From Pseudomonadota bacterium (GTDB lineage Bacteria; Pseudomonadota; Gammaproteobacteria; JAKAQQ01): 64,000 bases of DNA. Where the stretch lies: positions 61,679-125,678 of the forward strand of contig JAJZYM010000003.1 of NCBI GenBank assembly GCA_021798115.1, in the 5' to 3' direction. This document shows, piece after piece, positions 52,670-63,996 of this stretch. How positions within the stretch are numbered: the stretch's first letter is position 1; every line of letters starts with the position of its first letter. The translations under genes and the position numbers were made by a program. The notes under the pieces were generated by a model. It was not told the origin of the DNA, searched no databases, and was given only the letters and a program-made list of their open reading frames with translations.

Positions 52670-53991
52670 TTCCCGGCGCGCGTCCCGAGCCCGGTCCCGT
52701 CTGTTTTCTCACGTTGGGTCACGACGAGCCGCACACCCGGGCGACCTACGAATCGGTGGGCGGCTATCAGGCCTGGCGCACGATCCTGCGGGACAAACCC
52801 GATCCGGCGACGATCCTCGAGGAGCTCAAGAAAAGCGGCCTGCGCGGGCGGGGCGGGGCGGGGTTTCCGACCGGCATCAAATGGGGATTCCTCTCGCCGA
52901 AGGATCCGCGTCCGCACTATCTCGTGTGCAATTCCGACGAGAGTGAACCCGGTACCTGCAAGGATCGCGATATCCTTCGCTTCAATCCCCACGCCGTCAT
53001 CGAAGGTCTCGCCATCGGCGCCTACGTCATGCGGGTCCGCCACGCCTACAACTACATGCGCGGCGAGTTCCTCGACGAGCCCTACCGCCGCTTCACCGAG
53101 GCTCTCGAGGAGGCGTACGCCGCGGGTCTCCTGGGCACCAATATTCTTGGCAGCGGCATCGATGTGGACGTTCACCCCCATCTCGGGGCCGGAGCGTACA
53201 TCTGCGGGGAGGAGACGGCACTTCTCGAATCGCTCGAGGGCAAGAAAGGCTTCCCGCGGTTCAAGCCGCCGTTCCCCGCCCAACACGGCCTCTACGGGTG
53301 CCCGACCACCGTCAACAACACGGAAACCTTTGCTTCGGTTCCCGTGATCCTGCGTCGAGGCGGCGCCTGGTTCGCCTCCCTGGGTTGCGAGGGGTCGGGG
53401 GGGGCCAAGATCTTTTCCGTCAGCGGGCACGTCGAGCGGCCGGGGAACTACGAGGTCGGTCTCGGCATGCCCTTCTCCGAACTGCTGGCGAAAGCCGGGG
53501 GTGTGCGCGGCGGGCGCCGGCTCAAGGCCGTCATCCCCGGAGGATCCTCCGTCCCGGTGCTCCCGGCTTCAAAGCTCGAGGGGCTCACGATGGACTACGA
53601 CGCGCTCCGGCGTGCCGGTTCGCTTCTCGGTTCGGGCGCCGTTGTGGTCATCGACGAGACCGCCTGTATGGTGCGTGTCCTCGAACGGATCAGCCGCTTC
53701 TACTACGCCGAATCCTGCGGTCAGTGCACGCCGTGCCGTGAGGGCACCGGCTGGCTCTATCGGACCGTGCGGCGCATCGAGCGCGGAGAGGGACGTCCGG
53801 AGGATCTGGCGCTTCTCAAAAGCGTGGCCGGGCAGATCGAGGGACACACGATTTGTGCGCTCGGCGATGCGGCGGCGATGCCGGTGCGGAGTTTCCTTGA
53901 ACATTTCGAAGACGAGTTCCGGGCCCACGTCGAGCAGCGAGGGTGCCCGCTGGCTCTCGAGGACGGACGTTTGACGGAGGCGGCGGGATGA
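52666..53991 (+). CDS. nuoF: NADH-quinone oxidoreductase subunit F
   Basis: This 441-residue 51-kDa subunit holds NADH, FMN and cluster N3. The NADH/FMN loop is RGRGGAGFPTGIKWGF, and the FMN region has NSDESEPGTCKDRDI and HLGAGAYICGEETALLESLEG. The N3 Cys are in AESCGQCTPCREGTGW plus the Cys of HTICALGDAAAMPV. The GTG at 52666 overlaps nuoE by GTGA. Confidence 0.98.
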   Translation: MIPGARPEPGPVCFLTLGHDEPHTRATYESVGGYQAWRTILRDKPDPATILEELKKSGLRGRGGAGFPTGIKWGFLSPKDPRPHYLVCNSDESEPGTCKDRDILRFNPHAVIEGLAIGAYVMRVRHAYNYMRGEFLDEPYRRFTEALEEAYAAGLLGTNILGSGIDVDVHPHLGAGAYICGEETALLESLEGKKGFPRFKPPFPAQHGLYGCPTTVNNTETFASVPVILRRGGAWFASLGCEGSGGAKIFSVSGHVERPGNYEVGLGMPFSELLAKAGGVRGGRRLKAVIPGGSSVPVLPASKLEGLTMDYDALRRAGSLLGSGAVVVIDETACMVRVLERISRFYYAESCGQCTPCREGTGWLYRTVRRIERGEGRPEDLALLKSVAGQIEGHTICALGDAAAMPVRSFLEHFEDEFRAHVEQRGCPLALEDGRLTEAAG

Positions 53992-56372
53992 GCGACCAGG
54001 TACGCATCGAGATCGACGGCCAAGTCTTTGAGGCCCCCCGCGGATCCATGGTGATGCAGATCGCCGATCAGCACGGGATCTACATCCCGCGGTTCTGTTA
54101 TCACGACAAACTCTCCATCGCGGCCAACTGCCGCATGTGCCTCGTCGAGGTCGAAAAGGCCCCGAAGCCGCTGCCCGCCTGCGCGACACCGGTGAGCGAC
54201 GGGATGAAGGTTTACACCAAGTCGCCGCGCGCGCTCGCCGCGCAGAAGGCGACGATGGAATTCCTCCTCATCAACCATCCCCTGGATTGCCCGGTCTGCG
54301 ATCAGGGAGGGGAATGCGAACTGCAGGACCTCGCCCTGGGCTACGGACGCTCGCACTCCCGCTACGAGCAGCGCAAACGGGTTGTCGCCGACGAAGACAT
54401 CGGGCCTCTCGTCAGCACCGACATGACGCGCTGCATCTACTGCTCACGCTGCGTCCGCTTTACCGCCGAAGTGGCGGGCGAGCCCGAACTGGGCATCGTC
54501 GGCCGGGGTGAGCACTCGGCCGTGCGCACGGCGCTCGAAAGTGCGCTCACCTCCGAGGTCTCGGCGAACGTCATCGATCTTTGTCCGGTCGGCGCTCTCA
54601 ACTCGAAGCCGTTCCGGTTCCGGGCGCGGAGCTGGGACATGCTGGCGCTTCCCGGTCTTGCGCTCCACGACGGGGTGGGCTCTCATCTCCACGCCCACAC
54701 GCTCCGCGGACAAGTGATGCGTGTCGTTCCCCGCGAAAACGAGGAGATCAACGAAATCTGGCTTGCCGATCGCGATCGATTTTCCTATCTGGGACTCGAA
54801 CGGGGGCGCCAGCTCGTTCCGCTGGTACGCGAAGAAGGGGAGCTTCGTCCGGCCGGTTGGGACGAGGCTCTGGATCGTGCCGCGGCGCTTCTTGCGGAGA
54901 CCGTGCGCGCCGGCGGCCCCGAGTCTGTCGCGGTTCTGGCGTCGCCGTCCTCGTCCCTGGAGGAGGGGGCGTTGCTCTCCCGCTTGGCCGATCGGCTCGG
55001 CGTTCCCGGTCTCGATCACCGTCTCTGGCGCGACTCCGGGCAGGTCTCGACGTTCCCCGAACCCTCTCTCGGGCAGAGTGTGGCCGCCTTTGCGGAGCCG
55101 CAGACGTTTCTCATGGTCGGATGCTATCTCCGCCACGAGGCGCCGGTGCTCAATCTCCGCGTGCGCCGCTCCGTCCTTGGGGGCGGGTGTGTTCACGCGC
55201 TCAATCCGTGTGCCTGGCCCTGGAACTACCCGGTGCGCAGCAATCCGGCCTTGGGGCTGGAGGGGCTTCGCTCGGCGCTGGCCGCGCTCCTGGTGACGGC
55301 ACAGAAACTCAAGGACGGACCGGTCCCCGAGGGAGTGGAGATCGAGGCGCGGGGGTCCCCTCTCGACGGAGAGATGCTCGAGCGTATGGCCCGCGATCTC
55401 GGAGAGGGTCCGGCGACGATCCTCGTCGGGGAGACCGCACTTTCGCATCCCGCCTCGGAGACGATCGGAACCCTGGCCCGTCTTCTGGCCGAAGCCACGG
55501 GTGCCCGTCTCGCCGTGGTGGCCCCCGGCGCCAACGCCCGCGGACTCCACCGCCTGGGGGTGCTCCCGGGGGGCGACGGGTTGCGTCCCTTTACGCCCTG
55601 GGCGGCGCCCGTACGGGCGCACCTTCTTTTTGGCGTGCAACCCGAATACGATCTTCTTCATCCGGGACGCGCCCTGGCCGCCTTGGCGCGCGGGCAATCG
55701 GTTCACGTCACCACGCATCTCGGACCGCAATCGGCACGACACGCCACGGTCGTTCTTCCGCTCGCCGCCGGCTTCGAGACACCCGGTGGCTGGATGAATC
55801 TCGAGGGGCGCGTGCAGGACGCGCATGCGTCGGTGCCCCCGCCCGGCGAGGCAAGGCCAGGGTGGAAGATCCTTCGCGATCTCGGGCGGCTCCTTGGCGG
55901 TGATGAGGCCTCGTTCCCCGACGATTTCGCCGCTCTTCTGGAGCTTCGGAGTCCCCTGCCGCCGCCGCGCTCGGGGCTTCCTTCAACACCCCTCTCTACC
56001 GGATCGGTCTCGGCCTCTCGTCCCGAAGGCTTTGTCCTGCTTCGCACGCGCGCCCCTCATGCCTGCGATCCTTTGCTTCGTCATGCCCCCGCACTTCAGG
56101 AGACGGCAATCGGCCGTCGCGGGGCTACGATCGGGCTCAATCCGGAGGACGCCCGGCGCCTGGGCGTGTCGGCTCCCCACCCGCGGATCGAAATCCGCGA
56201 CGACGGGGGGCGTCGGACGGTCGTCGCCGAGGTGACGGTTGATCCGGCTGTCCCTCGGGGGCACCTCCACCTCCCGGTGGGAAGCCCCGCGCTCCTCGAG
56301 GTGGGAACGCTGGATGGACAGGTGGTCCACGTGCACGCGGTTGCCGACAAGATCGAGGTCGCTGCGCCGTGA
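53988..56372 (+). CDS. nuoG: NADH-quinone oxidoreductase subunit G
   Basis: This 794-residue subunit is the largest iron-sulfur protein of complex I. The N-terminal 2Fe-2S site is [34 protein letters not shown] with a His ligand holds N5; [10 protein letters not shown] and the later DLCPVGAL Cys hold N4. The remaining 550 residues are a molybdopterin-oxidoreductase-like domain that has lost cofactor binding in complex I. I do not see the extra N7 Cys motif of E. coli NuoG. ATGA overlap with nuoF, GTGA with nuoH. Confidence 0.97.
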   Translation: MSDQVRIEIDGQVFEAPRGSMVMQIADQHGIYIPRFCYHDKLSIAANCRMCLVEVEKAPKPLPACATPVSDGMKVYTKSPRALAAQKATMEFLLINHPLDCPVCDQGGECELQDLALGYGRSHSRYEQRKRVVADEDIGPLVSTDMTRCIYCSRCVRFTAEVAGEPELGIVGRGEHSAVRTALESALTSEVSANVIDLCPVGALNSKPFRFRARSWDMLALPGLALHDGVGSHLHAHTLRGQVMRVVPRENEEINEIWLADRDRFSYLGLERGRQLVPLVREEGELRPAGWDEALDRAAALLAETVRAGGPESVAVLASPSSSLEEGALLSRLADRLGVPGLDHRLWRDSGQVSTFPEPSLGQSVAAFAEPQTFLMVGCYLRHEAPVLNLRVRRSVLGGGCVHALNPCAWPWNYPVRSNPALGLEGLRSALAALLVTAQKLKDGPVPEGVEIEARGSPLDGEMLERMARDLGEGPATILVGETALSHPASETIGTLARLLAEATGARLAVVAPGANARGLHRLGVLPGGDGLRPFTPWAAPVRAHLLFGVQPEYDLLHPGRALAALARGQSVHVTTHLGPQSARHATVVLPLAAGFETPGGWMNLEGRVQDAHASVPPPGEARPGWKILRDLGRLLGGDEASFPDDFAALLELRSPLPPPRSGLPSTPLSTGSVSASRPEGFVLLRTRAPHACDPLLRHAPALQETAIGRRGATIGLNPEDARRLGVSAPHPRIEIRDDGGRRTVVAEVTVDPAVPRGHLHLPVGSPALLEVGTLDGQVVHVHAVADKIEVAAP

Positions 56373-57412
56373 CGTTCGGCGGTATCACTCTCAGCCCCGA
56401 GGATCTGCGGGCGGTCGTCCGGACCGTGGGCGCGGTCGTGCTCACGACCGTCGGTGTGATTCTCTCGGTGGCGTATCTCACCTATGCGGAGCGCAAGGTC
56501 ATCGGCTACATGCAGGCCCGCCTCGGCCCGAACCGCGTGGGGCGCTGGGGGCTTCTTCAGCCCTTCGCCGACGTCTTCAAGCTTCTCTCGAAAGAGCCCG
56601 TGATTCCGGACGCGGCCAGCCGCGCGGTTTTCGTCGGGGCTCCGCTTCTGGTCCTCACACCGGCGTTGGCGGCCTGGGCGGTGATCCCCTTTGCCCCCCA
56701 CACGGCCATCGCGCCCATCAACGCCGGGCTCCTCTATCTTCTGGCGCTCACCTCCCTCGGGGTGTACGGCGTGATTCTTGCGGGTTGGGCCTCCAACTCC
56801 CGCTACGCGCTCCTCGGGGCCATGCGCTCGGCCGCTCAGATCGTCTCGTACGAAATTGCGATGGGGTTTGCCCTGGTGGGCGTGCTGATGGCCGCCGGAA
56901 CCCTGGATCTCGGTCATCTCGTGGCGCGACAGGCCCCCAACATCCTGCACTGGTATGTCATTCCACTCCTGCCGCTGTTCTTTGTGTATTTCATCTCGGC
57001 CGTGGCGGAAACGAACCGGGCGCCGTTCGACGTCGTCGAGGGCGAATCGGAGATCGTGGCGGGCTTCCACGTGGAGTATTCGGGCGTGATGTTCGCCATG
57101 TTCTTTCTCGCCGAATACGCCAACATGATCCTGGTCTCGACGTTGGCCGCCACGCTCTTTCTCGGCGGCTGGGCGTCGCCGTTCGCCGGCCTGCCGTGGG
57201 GACTTCTCGCCGCGCCGGGGTTTTTCTGGCTGGCGCTCAAAGTCATGATCCTCCTGTTCTGTTTTCTTTGGTTCCGCGCAACGTTCCCCCGCTTCCGTTA
57301 CGACCAGATCATGCGTCTCGGGTGGAAAGTGTTTGTCCCCCTCACCATCGTGTGGATCAGCCTCGAGGGTGTGGCGCTCTGGTACCGGGTCGGCCCGTGG
57401 TTTGCGAGGTAA
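56369..57412 (+). CDS. nuoH: NADH-quinone oxidoreductase subunit H
   Basis: This 347-residue membrane subunit of about eight helices forms the entry of the quinone chamber. Signatures are [20 protein letters not shown] (about 33-52), [39 protein letters not shown] and [13 protein letters not shown] near the end. GTG start overlapping nuoG. Confidence 0.98.
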   Translation: MTFGGITLSPEDLRAVVRTVGAVVLTTVGVILSVAYLTYAERKVIGYMQARLGPNRVGRWGLLQPFADVFKLLSKEPVIPDAASRAVFVGAPLLVLTPALAAWAVIPFAPHTAIAPINAGLLYLLALTSLGVYGVILAGWASNSRYALLGAMRSAAQIVSYEIAMGFALVGVLMAAGTLDLGHLVARQAPNILHWYVIPLLPLFFVYFISAVAETNRAPFDVVEGESEIVAGFHVEYSGVMFAMFFLAEYANMILVSTLAATLFLGGWASPFAGLPWGLLAAPGFFWLALKVMILLFCFLWFRATFPRFRYDQIMRLGWKVFVPLTIVWISLEGVALWYRVGPWFAR

Positions 57413-57416
57413 GACG

Positions 57417-57905
57417 ATGAACCGCTTGCGCCGCTTCTTCAAGAGTCTTCTCCTCCCCGAACTCTTCGTGGGACTCGGCGTGACACTCCGCGAGTTCTTC
57501 ACGCCCAAGGTGACGGTTCGCTACCCCGAAGAGACCACGCCTCAGTCGCCGCGTTTCCGCGGCCTCCACGCCCTCCGCCGTTACCCCAACGGCGAGGAGC
57601 GCTGCATCGCGTGCAAGCTGTGCGAGGCGGTTTGCCCCGCCCTCGCCATCACGATCGACTCCGACGTCCGTGCCGACGGCACGCGGCGGACGACCCGTTA
57701 CGACATCGATCTTTTCAAGTGCATCTACTGTGGATTTTGTGAGGAAGCCTGCCCCGTCGATTCGATCGTCGAAACGCGGGTTTTTGCCTTTCACTTCGAA
57801 AAGCGTGGCCAACAGATCATGACCAAAGAAAAGCTTCTGGCGATTGGCGACGCGTACGAAACCCAGATCGCCCGCGACCGGGCGGCCGACGCTCCTTACC
57901 GTTAG
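57417..57905 (+). CDS. nuoI: NADH-quinone oxidoreductase subunit I
   Basis: This 162-residue TYKY-type ferredoxin subunit has two 4Fe-4S motifs, [12 protein letters not shown] and [12 protein letters not shown], carrying clusters N6a and N6b. An amphipathic N-terminal helix region ([24 protein letters not shown]) attaches it to the membrane arm. ATG at 57417 is five bases after nuoH. Confidence 0.98.
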   Translation: MNRLRRFFKSLLLPELFVGLGVTLREFFTPKVTVRYPEETTPQSPRFRGLHALRRYPNGEERCIACKLCEAVCPALAITIDSDVRADGTRRTTRYDIDLFKCIYCGFCEEACPVDSIVETRVFAFHFEKRGQQIMTKEKLLAIGDAYETQIARDRAADAPYR

Positions 57906-57913
57906 GCGTGCCC

Positions 57914-58549
57914 ATGACCGCCGCTCATCTTCTCGTCGAAGGCGTTTTTGGCTTCTTCGCCACCGTTCTGGTGATCTCCGCGTTGGGTGTCGTGGTGGCG
58001 CGCAATCCCGTGCATGCCGCGCTCTTTCTCATTCTTTCGTTTTTCAACGCGGCCGTTCTGTGGGTGCTCCTCGGGGCGGAATTCCTGGGCATCGTGCTCG
58101 TCCTCGTGTACGTCGGGGCGGTGATGGTGCTTCTCCTGTTCGTCGTCATGATGCTCGATATTGATCTCGTGGTCATCCGCCGGGGGTTCGTCCGCCACGC
58201 GCCTCTCGCTGCCGTCGTGGCGCTCCTCCTCGCGTTCGAGATCGGCTACGTGTTTTGGGCCCGGCACCTGGGTCTCGTTTCGCTCGCTCCCCCACTCCGC
58301 CCGGGCACGCTGCCCAACACACGGGCGTTGGGCCTTCGTCTCTACCGTGACGATCTCTATCCTTTCGAGATCGCCGGTTTCCTGCTCCTGGTGGGCGTGG
58401 TGGCCGCGATCGTGCTCACGCTGACGCACCGCGAGGGCGTGCGCCGACAGGACCCCTCGGCCCAGGTCCGTGTGGAGCCGGCCCGGCGGATCCGGCTCGT
58501 GGATCCGTTCCCGAAAGGCACGCCCGGGAAGGGCGGGGAGGGGGGCTGA
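57914..58549 (+). CDS. nuoJ: NADH-quinone oxidoreductase subunit J
   Basis: This 211-residue membrane protein has five helices. [54 protein letters not shown] (in segments) is the NuoJ core with the pi-bulge helix that gates proton coupling. The C-terminal tail after residue 180 is basic and polar. The ATG at 57914 is chosen; a GTG six bases upstream is possible. Confidence 0.96.
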   Translation: MTAAHLLVEGVFGFFATVLVISALGVVVARNPVHAALFLILSFFNAAVLWVLLGAEFLGIVLVLVYVGAVMVLLLFVVMMLDIDLVVIRRGFVRHAPLAAVVALLLAFEIGYVFWARHLGLVSLAPPLRPGTLPNTRALGLRLYRDDLYPFEIAGFLLLVGVVAAIVLTLTHREGVRRQDPSAQVRVEPARRIRLVDPFPKGTPGKGGEGG

Positions 58550-58851
58550 TGCCACTGTTCGATGATCTTGCCGTTTCCGCCGTCGTCTTTGCGATCGCCC
58601 TCGCGGGGATGTTCGTCAACCGGAAAAATCTCGTGGTTCTCCTGATGTGCATCGAACTCATGCTGCTCGCCGTCAACACGAGCTTTGTGGCCTGGTCGGC
58701 GTGGTGGGGGGGACTCTCGGGTCAGGTCGCGGTCTTCTTCGTGTTGACCGTGGCCGCGGCCGAGGCCGCCATCGGTCTCGCCCTTCTCGTCGTCGTCTTC
58801 CGCAACAAGCGCAGCGTGGACGTCGACACGATCGACACACTCAAAGGCTAA
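58549..58851 (+). CDS. nuoK: NADH-quinone oxidoreductase subunit K
   Basis: This 100-residue subunit has three helices. [26 protein letters not shown] contains the conserved Glu of the proton channel, and [22 protein letters not shown] the second conserved Glu. Normal length. The ATG overlaps the nuoJ stop by one base. Confidence 0.97.
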   Translation: MPLFDDLAVSAVVFAIALAGMFVNRKNLVVLLMCIELMLLAVNTSFVAWSAWWGGLSGQVAVFFVLTVAAAEAAIGLALLVVVFRNKRSVDVDTIDTLKG

Positions 58852-58860
58852 GGGGGTGCG

Positions 58861-60816
58861 ATGAGCCTCGACGACCTCGTTCTGGGCGTTCTTCTGTTGC
58901 CGCTTGCCGCCGCGTTGATCGCGGGTCTTGGGCGCAATCTCGTCGGACGCACCGGGGCCCACGTTCTCACCATTCTCGCGGTCGCCCTCGCGTTTCTCGC
59001 CTCCGCCCTGATTCTCCGGCGCGTGCTCGCCGATCCTCGTCCCCATGTGTTCACGTTCTACACGTGGATGATGAGCGGCGGGGCCCGTTTCGCGGTGGGC
59101 GCCTGGATCGATCGGCTGAGTGCGCTCATGATGGTCGTGGTGACCTTCGTCTCACTCGCCGTCCACGTGTACACCATCGGCTATATGCACGACGATCCGG
59201 GCTACGCCCGTTTCTTCAGTTACCTGAGTCTCTTTACCTTTGCGATGCTGCTCCTGGTGGTGGCCAACAATCTCCTCGAGCTTTTTGCCGGCTGGGAGGG
59301 CGTGGGGCTCGTTTCCTATCTTCTGATCGGGTTCTGGTTCGAGCGGCCGAGCGCGAGCCGGGCTGCGGTCAAGGCGTTTCTTCTCAATCGGGTGGGGGAT
59401 CTCGCCTTTCTTCTGGGCATGGCGGTGCTCTTCGCCGCCGTCCACACCCTTTCGTTCCGGGCCATTTTCGCCGCGGCCCCCGTTCTCGGCCGCACCCCGA
59501 TCCTGGGGGGCTCGGGCGGCATGACCGTGGCGACCGCGGCGGCGCTTCTCCTCTTCGTCGGGGCGAGCGCGAAGTCGGCGCAGATTCCGCTTCACGCCTG
59601 GCTTCCGGATTCGATGGAGGGTCCCACGCCGATCTCGGCTCTGATCCACGCCGCCACGATGGTGACCGCGGGGATTTATCTCGTGGCTCGCCTTTCTCCT
59701 CTTTACGTCCAGTCGGCGACCGCGCTTTCGGTGGTTCTGCTGATCGGGGCGCTGACCGCCTTTTTCATGGGCCTCCTCGGGATCGTGGCGACGGACATCA
59801 AACGTGTGATCGCCTACTCGACCATCTCCCAGCTCGGTTACATGTGCGCGGGGCTGGGGGCCGGAGCGTTTGCCGCGGGAATTTTCCACCTGGTGACGCA
59901 CGCGTTCTTCAAGGCGCTCCTGTTCCTTGGGGCGGGATCGGTGATCCTCGCGATGCACCACGAGCAGGACATGCGCAAGATGGGGGGTCTTCGCCGCTTC
60001 ATGCCGGTGACGTACATCACGTTTCTCGTGGGCTCTTTCGCCCTCGTGGCGTTCCCCGGGTTCTCGGGCTTCTTCTCGAAGGACGCCATCATCGACGCGG
60101 TCGGCCGAAGCCCCGTGGCGGGGGCCTCCCTGGCGCATCTTCTCCTGCTCGGCGGCGTCTTCGTGACGGCTCTCTACACCTTCCGCATGGTCTTTCTTGT
60201 GTTTCACGGTGAGCCGCGCATGGACGAGCATACCCGGGCCCACCTTCACGAGAGCCCTCTCGTGGTGACCTTGCCGCTCGTGGCGCTCGCGATTCCGGCG
60301 CTCGCGGCCGGTTGGGTGATGTTTCGGCCTCTCTTGGGAGGCTCCTTTTTTGCCGGGGTTTTCGGGCGTCTCCCCCACGGGCACCCGCTCGGGTTCGTGA
60401 GCCGCAATCCCCACCTCACACCGCTCGCGTTCGTGGCGGGAGCGTTTTCGGAGCCCAGCTTCTGGCTCATGATCGCCGGGATCGCCACCGCCTGGTACGG
60501 CTATCTCTACCGCCCGGCCTTCCCGGCGCGCGCCGCCGCGGCGTTTCACGGTCTTTATCGCCTTTTCGTCCAGAAATATTACGTGGACGTCTTCTACGAG
60601 GTGATCTGCGCCCGAGCCGGCTGGCTCGTCGGTCGCGGACTGAGTACGGGGGGGGATCGCCTTCTCATCGACGGCGGGCTCGTCAACGGCTCGGCGCGCC
60701 TCGTCGGGGCGATGGCACGCCGGTTACGGCCCGTCCAGAACGGGCGGCTGTACCGTTACGCCTTCGTGATGATTGCCGCGCTCGTGGCCGTTCTCGGCTA
60801 CGCGCTCCTGACCTGA
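58861..60816 (+). CDS. nuoL: NADH-quinone oxidoreductase subunit L
   Basis: This 651-residue antiporter-like proton channel has about 16 helices. Landmarks are FAGWEGVGLVSYLLIGFW with the conserved Glu, AKSAQIPLHAWLPDSMEGPTP with the conserved Lys and His, STISQLGYMCAGLGAGAF, and a long C-terminal lateral helix region ending in a final transmembrane segment. Starts nine bases after nuoK. Confidence 0.98.
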   Translation: MSLDDLVLGVLLLPLAAALIAGLGRNLVGRTGAHVLTILAVALAFLASALILRRVLADPRPHVFTFYTWMMSGGARFAVGAWIDRLSALMMVVVTFVSLAVHVYTIGYMHDDPGYARFFSYLSLFTFAMLLLVVANNLLELFAGWEGVGLVSYLLIGFWFERPSASRAAVKAFLLNRVGDLAFLLGMAVLFAAVHTLSFRAIFAAAPVLGRTPILGGSGGMTVATAAALLLFVGASAKSAQIPLHAWLPDSMEGPTPISALIHAATMVTAGIYLVARLSPLYVQSATALSVVLLIGALTAFFMGLLGIVATDIKRVIAYSTISQLGYMCAGLGAGAFAAGIFHLVTHAFFKALLFLGAGSVILAMHHEQDMRKMGGLRRFMPVTYITFLVGSFALVAFPGFSGFFSKDAIIDAVGRSPVAGASLAHLLLLGGVFVTALYTFRMVFLVFHGEPRMDEHTRAHLHESPLVVTLPLVALAIPALAAGWVMFRPLLGGSFFAGVFGRLPHGHPLGFVSRNPHLTPLAFVAGAFSEPSFWLMIAGIATAWYGYLYRPAFPARAAAAFHGLYRLFVQKYYVDVFYEVICARAGWLVGRGLSTGGDRLLIDGGLVNGSARLVGAMARRLRPVQNGRLYRYAFVMIAALVAVLGYALLT

Positions 60817-60832
60817 CCGACGAGGATTCGGG

Positions 60833-62335
60833 ATGACCCCCTGGTTGAGTTTGCTGATCGTTCTTCCGCTTCTCGGAGGTCTCGTCCTTCTCGTCGTTCC
60901 CGACCGGAGCCCCGCCTTCCGTCGCGGCTGGGCGCTCGCCGTGAGTCTCCTCGTCTTCGTCCTCAACCTGGCCGCGCTTGCGCATTTCCGCGACGGCACC
61001 TCGGCCATGCAGTTCGTCGAGAGCGCACCGTGGATTCCGGCCCTTCACGCCCGCTACCACCTCGGGGTCGACGGCATTTCCTTCCCGTTCATCCTGCTCA
61101 CGACCCTGAGCACCGTCCTCGTGGTCCTGGCCGGATGGCGGGTGATCGAACGTCAGCAGGCGGCGTATTTCGCGGCGTTTCTCATCATGGAAGGGCTCAT
61201 GATCGGGGTGTTCGCCGCTCTCGATGCCCTCCTTTTCTATCTTTTCTGGGAAGCGATGCTCATCCCGATGTTTCTCATCATCGGGATCTGGGGAGGGCCG
61301 CGACGCATCTACGCCACGATCAAGTTTTTTCTGTACACGTTCCTGGGTTCCGTCCTGATGCTCTTGGCCATCCTGGACCTTGCGCACAAGACCGGCTCGT
61401 TCGACATCCTGGCGTTCCAGCGGGCTCCCCTCGGATGGGGGACGCAAATCTTCGTCTTTCTCGCGTTTTTCGCGGCTTTCGCCGTGAAGGTCCCGATGTG
61501 GCCGGTGCACACGTGGCTTCCGGACGCGCACGTCGAGGCCCCCACGGGCGGGTCGGTGATCCTTGCGGCCATTCTTCTCAAAATGGGGGCCTACGGTTTT
61601 CTCCGTTTCAGTCTCCCCATCGCCCCCGATGCGAGCCGTTATCTGGCCTTTCCCATGATCGTGCTCTCGCTGATCGCGATCGTCTACATTGCGTTCGTGG
61701 CCCTGGTGCAGGACGACATGAAGAAGCTCGTGGCGTACTCGTCGATTGCGCACATGGGCTTCGTCACGCTCGGCTTTTTCATCCTGTTTTTTCTCTTCCT
61801 CCATCCCGACGTGGCCCACATGGGTGTCGAGGGCGGGATTTTCCAGATGATCTCCCACGGTTTTGTCTCCGGGGCGCTGTTCCTCTGCGTGGGGGTGCTC
61901 TACGATCGTCTGCACACGCGTGAGATTGCACGCTACGGCGGGGTCGCGCGTGTCATGCCGTGGTTCGCTTTCTTTTTCGTGCTCTTCGCGATGGCCAATG
62001 TCGCCCTCCCGGGGACTAGCGGTTTCGTGGGCGAATTCCAGGTGATCCTCGCTTCGTGGCAGGCCTCGCATTGGTGGGGGCTTCTCGCGGCGACCAGTCT
62101 CGTGACGGGGGCGGCGTACACGCTCTGGATGATCCGTCGCGTGGTGTTCAATCCGGTGGTGCACGAGGACGTGGCCAAACTGTCCGATCTCACGCCGCGG
62201 GAGTTCCTCGTGCTGGCCCCGCTCGCGGTCCTTGTGCTTCTCTTTGGCCTCTGGCCCGAGCCGATCCTTCACATGATGCACGCATCGGTCGTGCATCTCG
62301 TCGCGCAGGCGATGCGCCGCAAGCTGCCCGCATGA
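60833..62335 (+). CDS. nuoM: NADH-quinone oxidoreductase subunit M
   Basis: This 500-residue antiporter-like subunit has about 14 helices. Signatures are FYLFWEAMLIPMFLIIGIWGG, with the channel Glu, KVPMWPVHTWLPDAHVEAPTGGSVILA, with Lys and His, and YSSIAHMGFVTLG. It begins 16 bases after nuoL; a GAGGA-like site precedes the ATG. Confidence 0.98.
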   Translation: MTPWLSLLIVLPLLGGLVLLVVPDRSPAFRRGWALAVSLLVFVLNLAALAHFRDGTSAMQFVESAPWIPALHARYHLGVDGISFPFILLTTLSTVLVVLAGWRVIERQQAAYFAAFLIMEGLMIGVFAALDALLFYLFWEAMLIPMFLIIGIWGGPRRIYATIKFFLYTFLGSVLMLLAILDLAHKTGSFDILAFQRAPLGWGTQIFVFLAFFAAFAVKVPMWPVHTWLPDAHVEAPTGGSVILAAILLKMGAYGFLRFSLPIAPDASRYLAFPMIVLSLIAIVYIAFVALVQDDMKKLVAYSSIAHMGFVTLGFFILFFLFLHPDVAHMGVEGGIFQMISHGFVSGALFLCVGVLYDRLHTREIARYGGVARVMPWFAFFFVLFAMANVALPGTSGFVGEFQVILASWQASHWWGLLAATSLVTGAAYTLWMIRRVVFNPVVHEDVAKLSDLTPREFLVLAPLAVLVLLFGLWPEPILHMMHASVVHLVAQAMRRKLPA

Positions 62336-62366
62336 TCTCCGTCTTTTTGCTCCAGGATTGTTCCCC

Positions 62367-63824
62367 ATGTTGAGCCGCGACATTTGGGCCGCCGGATCGG
62401 AGATTCTCATCGGTGCCGGTTCGATCCTCGTTCTGCTCTTCGAGGTTCTGGCCCGCCGTGCACGACCCGTGTGGGCGTACCGCACGGCGCTCGTGAGCGT
62501 CGCGGTCACGGTGTTTCTCCTGGCGGCGGGGAGCCTGGGGAGATCCGGGGTGTTCTGGCACGGGGGGCTCGTCAACGATCCCCTGTCGCGTCTTCTCGAC
62601 ATCGCGGCCGGTGTGGCCACGTTTCTGGTTCTCGTCTACTCGCGCCCCCAGCTCGTTCGCCACGGCCTTGAACGGGCGGAACACTATTTCCTCGTCCTGA
62701 CCACGCTCCTGGGCGTCTTGGTCGTCGACTCGGGGGGAAGCCTCCTCACGCTTTATCTTGGGCTTGAGCTTCTCGCGCTTTCGCTCTACGCCCTCATCGC
62801 CATCGACCGCCGCCGACCGCTCGGTGCGGAAGCGGCGATGAAGTACTTTGTCCTCGGAGCGATGGCCTCGGCGCTTCTTCTCTACGCCTTCACGTTCCTC
62901 TACGGGCTTGCGGGAAGTTTCCGCCTCAGCGTCGTGGCCCGTGCACTGGCGGCGCACCCCGGGTCTCCGTTGACGCTGGCCGCCGTCGCTTTCGTGGTGG
63001 TGGCTCTCGCCTTCAAGTTCGGGGCCGTCCCCCTTCATTTCTGGGTTCCCGACGTCTACGAGGGGGCCCCGACGGCGGTGACCCTTCTCGTCGGAACCGT
63101 TCCGGAAATCGCCTCGATCGCGCTCTTCATGCGCCTTCTGGGCCTCGGTCTGGGCGCCGCCTCGGGTGACTGGGGTGTTCTTCTGATGGTGGCGAGCCTC
63201 CTTTCACTCCTCGTGGGCAATCTTCTGGCCGTCGTTCAGCTGAACGTCCGTCGTCTCCTCGGCTATTCCGCCGTGGGGCACGTGGGCTTCATTCTCTTGG
63301 CCTTCCAGTTGGGCGGTCGGGGAGGGGAGACCGCCGCGGTGTACTACACGATCGTCTACGTGTTCATGTCGGCCGCCGCTTTCGGTGGGCTGACGCTGCT
63401 CGAGGCCCGGGGAGAAAAATCGACCACGCTCGAAGATCTCTCGGGGCTCGCCCGGAGAGATCCCTGGATGGCGTTTTTCCTTCTCTGCGCACTCTTTTCA
63501 CTCGCGGGTGTCCCTCCGTTCCTCGGGTTCTGGGCGAAGCTCATTGTGCTCCGCCGCGTGATCATGGCCCACGAAACAGGGCTCGCCATCTTCGCGGTCG
63601 TGATGGCGGTGGTTGCGGCGTACTACTATCTCCGCGTGGTCAAGTCGATGTACTTCGATCCGCCTCCTGCCCCGGGCGGTGACGGCGCCGCCGCCGCGGC
63701 CCCGGTGCCGGTCTTCTCGCGCGTCTGGTTGGGGATCAACGCTCTGGGCTTACTGGTCTTGGGGATTCTTCCGGAGGGGCTCTGGTCGGCATGCCGCATG
63801 GCGATGTCGCATCTCCTGCGCTGA
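62367..63824 (+). CDS. nuoN: NADH-quinone oxidoreductase subunit N
   Basis: This 485-residue subunit is the last antiporter-like channel of complex I. Signatures are LTLYLGLELLALSLYALIA, FKFGAVPLHFWVPDVYEGAPTAVT, and YSAVGHVGFILLAFQLGG. The ATG at 62367 is chosen because AGGA lies about ten bases upstream; a TTG nine bases earlier overlaps that site. End of the nuo operon; no strong terminator hairpin is seen before the tRNA promoter. Confidence 0.97.
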   Translation: MLSRDIWAAGSEILIGAGSILVLLFEVLARRARPVWAYRTALVSVAVTVFLLAAGSLGRSGVFWHGGLVNDPLSRLLDIAAGVATFLVLVYSRPQLVRHGLERAEHYFLVLTTLLGVLVVDSGGSLLTLYLGLELLALSLYALIAIDRRRPLGAEAAMKYFVLGAMASALLLYAFTFLYGLAGSFRLSVVARALAAHPGSPLTLAAVAFVVVALAFKFGAVPLHFWVPDVYEGAPTAVTLLVGTVPEIASIALFMRLLGLGLGAASGDWGVLLMVASLLSLLVGNLLAVVQLNVRRLLGYSAVGHVGFILLAFQLGGRGGETAAVYYTIVYVFMSAAAFGGLTLLEARGEKSTTLEDLSGLARRDPWMAFFLLCALFSLAGVPPFLGFWAKLIVLRRVIMAHETGLAIFAVVMAVVAAYYYLRVVKSMYFDPPPAPGGDGAAAAAPVPVFSRVWLGINALGLLVLGILPEGLWSACRMAMSHLLR

Positions 63825-63871
63825 ATCGCCCCGGGTGATGTCCCGGAGGGGGCATAGGAGTGGCACAAGAG

Positions 63872-63899
63872 TTGACAACGCCGAAGGAAGGGTTATCAT
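63872..63899 (+). promoter_or_regulatory. Sigma70-type promoter of the tRNA-fMet gene
   Basis: A perfect TTGACA (63872-63877) is followed after 16 bases by TATCAT (63894-63899), with a predicted start near 63906, 14 bases before the tRNA. It probably also drives genes beyond the window; in relatives tRNA-fMet is followed by rimP-nusA-infB. Confidence 0.72.
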
Positions 63900-63919
63900 A
63901 TAGAGGTAAGGCGAAGGGA

Positions 63920-63996
<77 letters not shown>
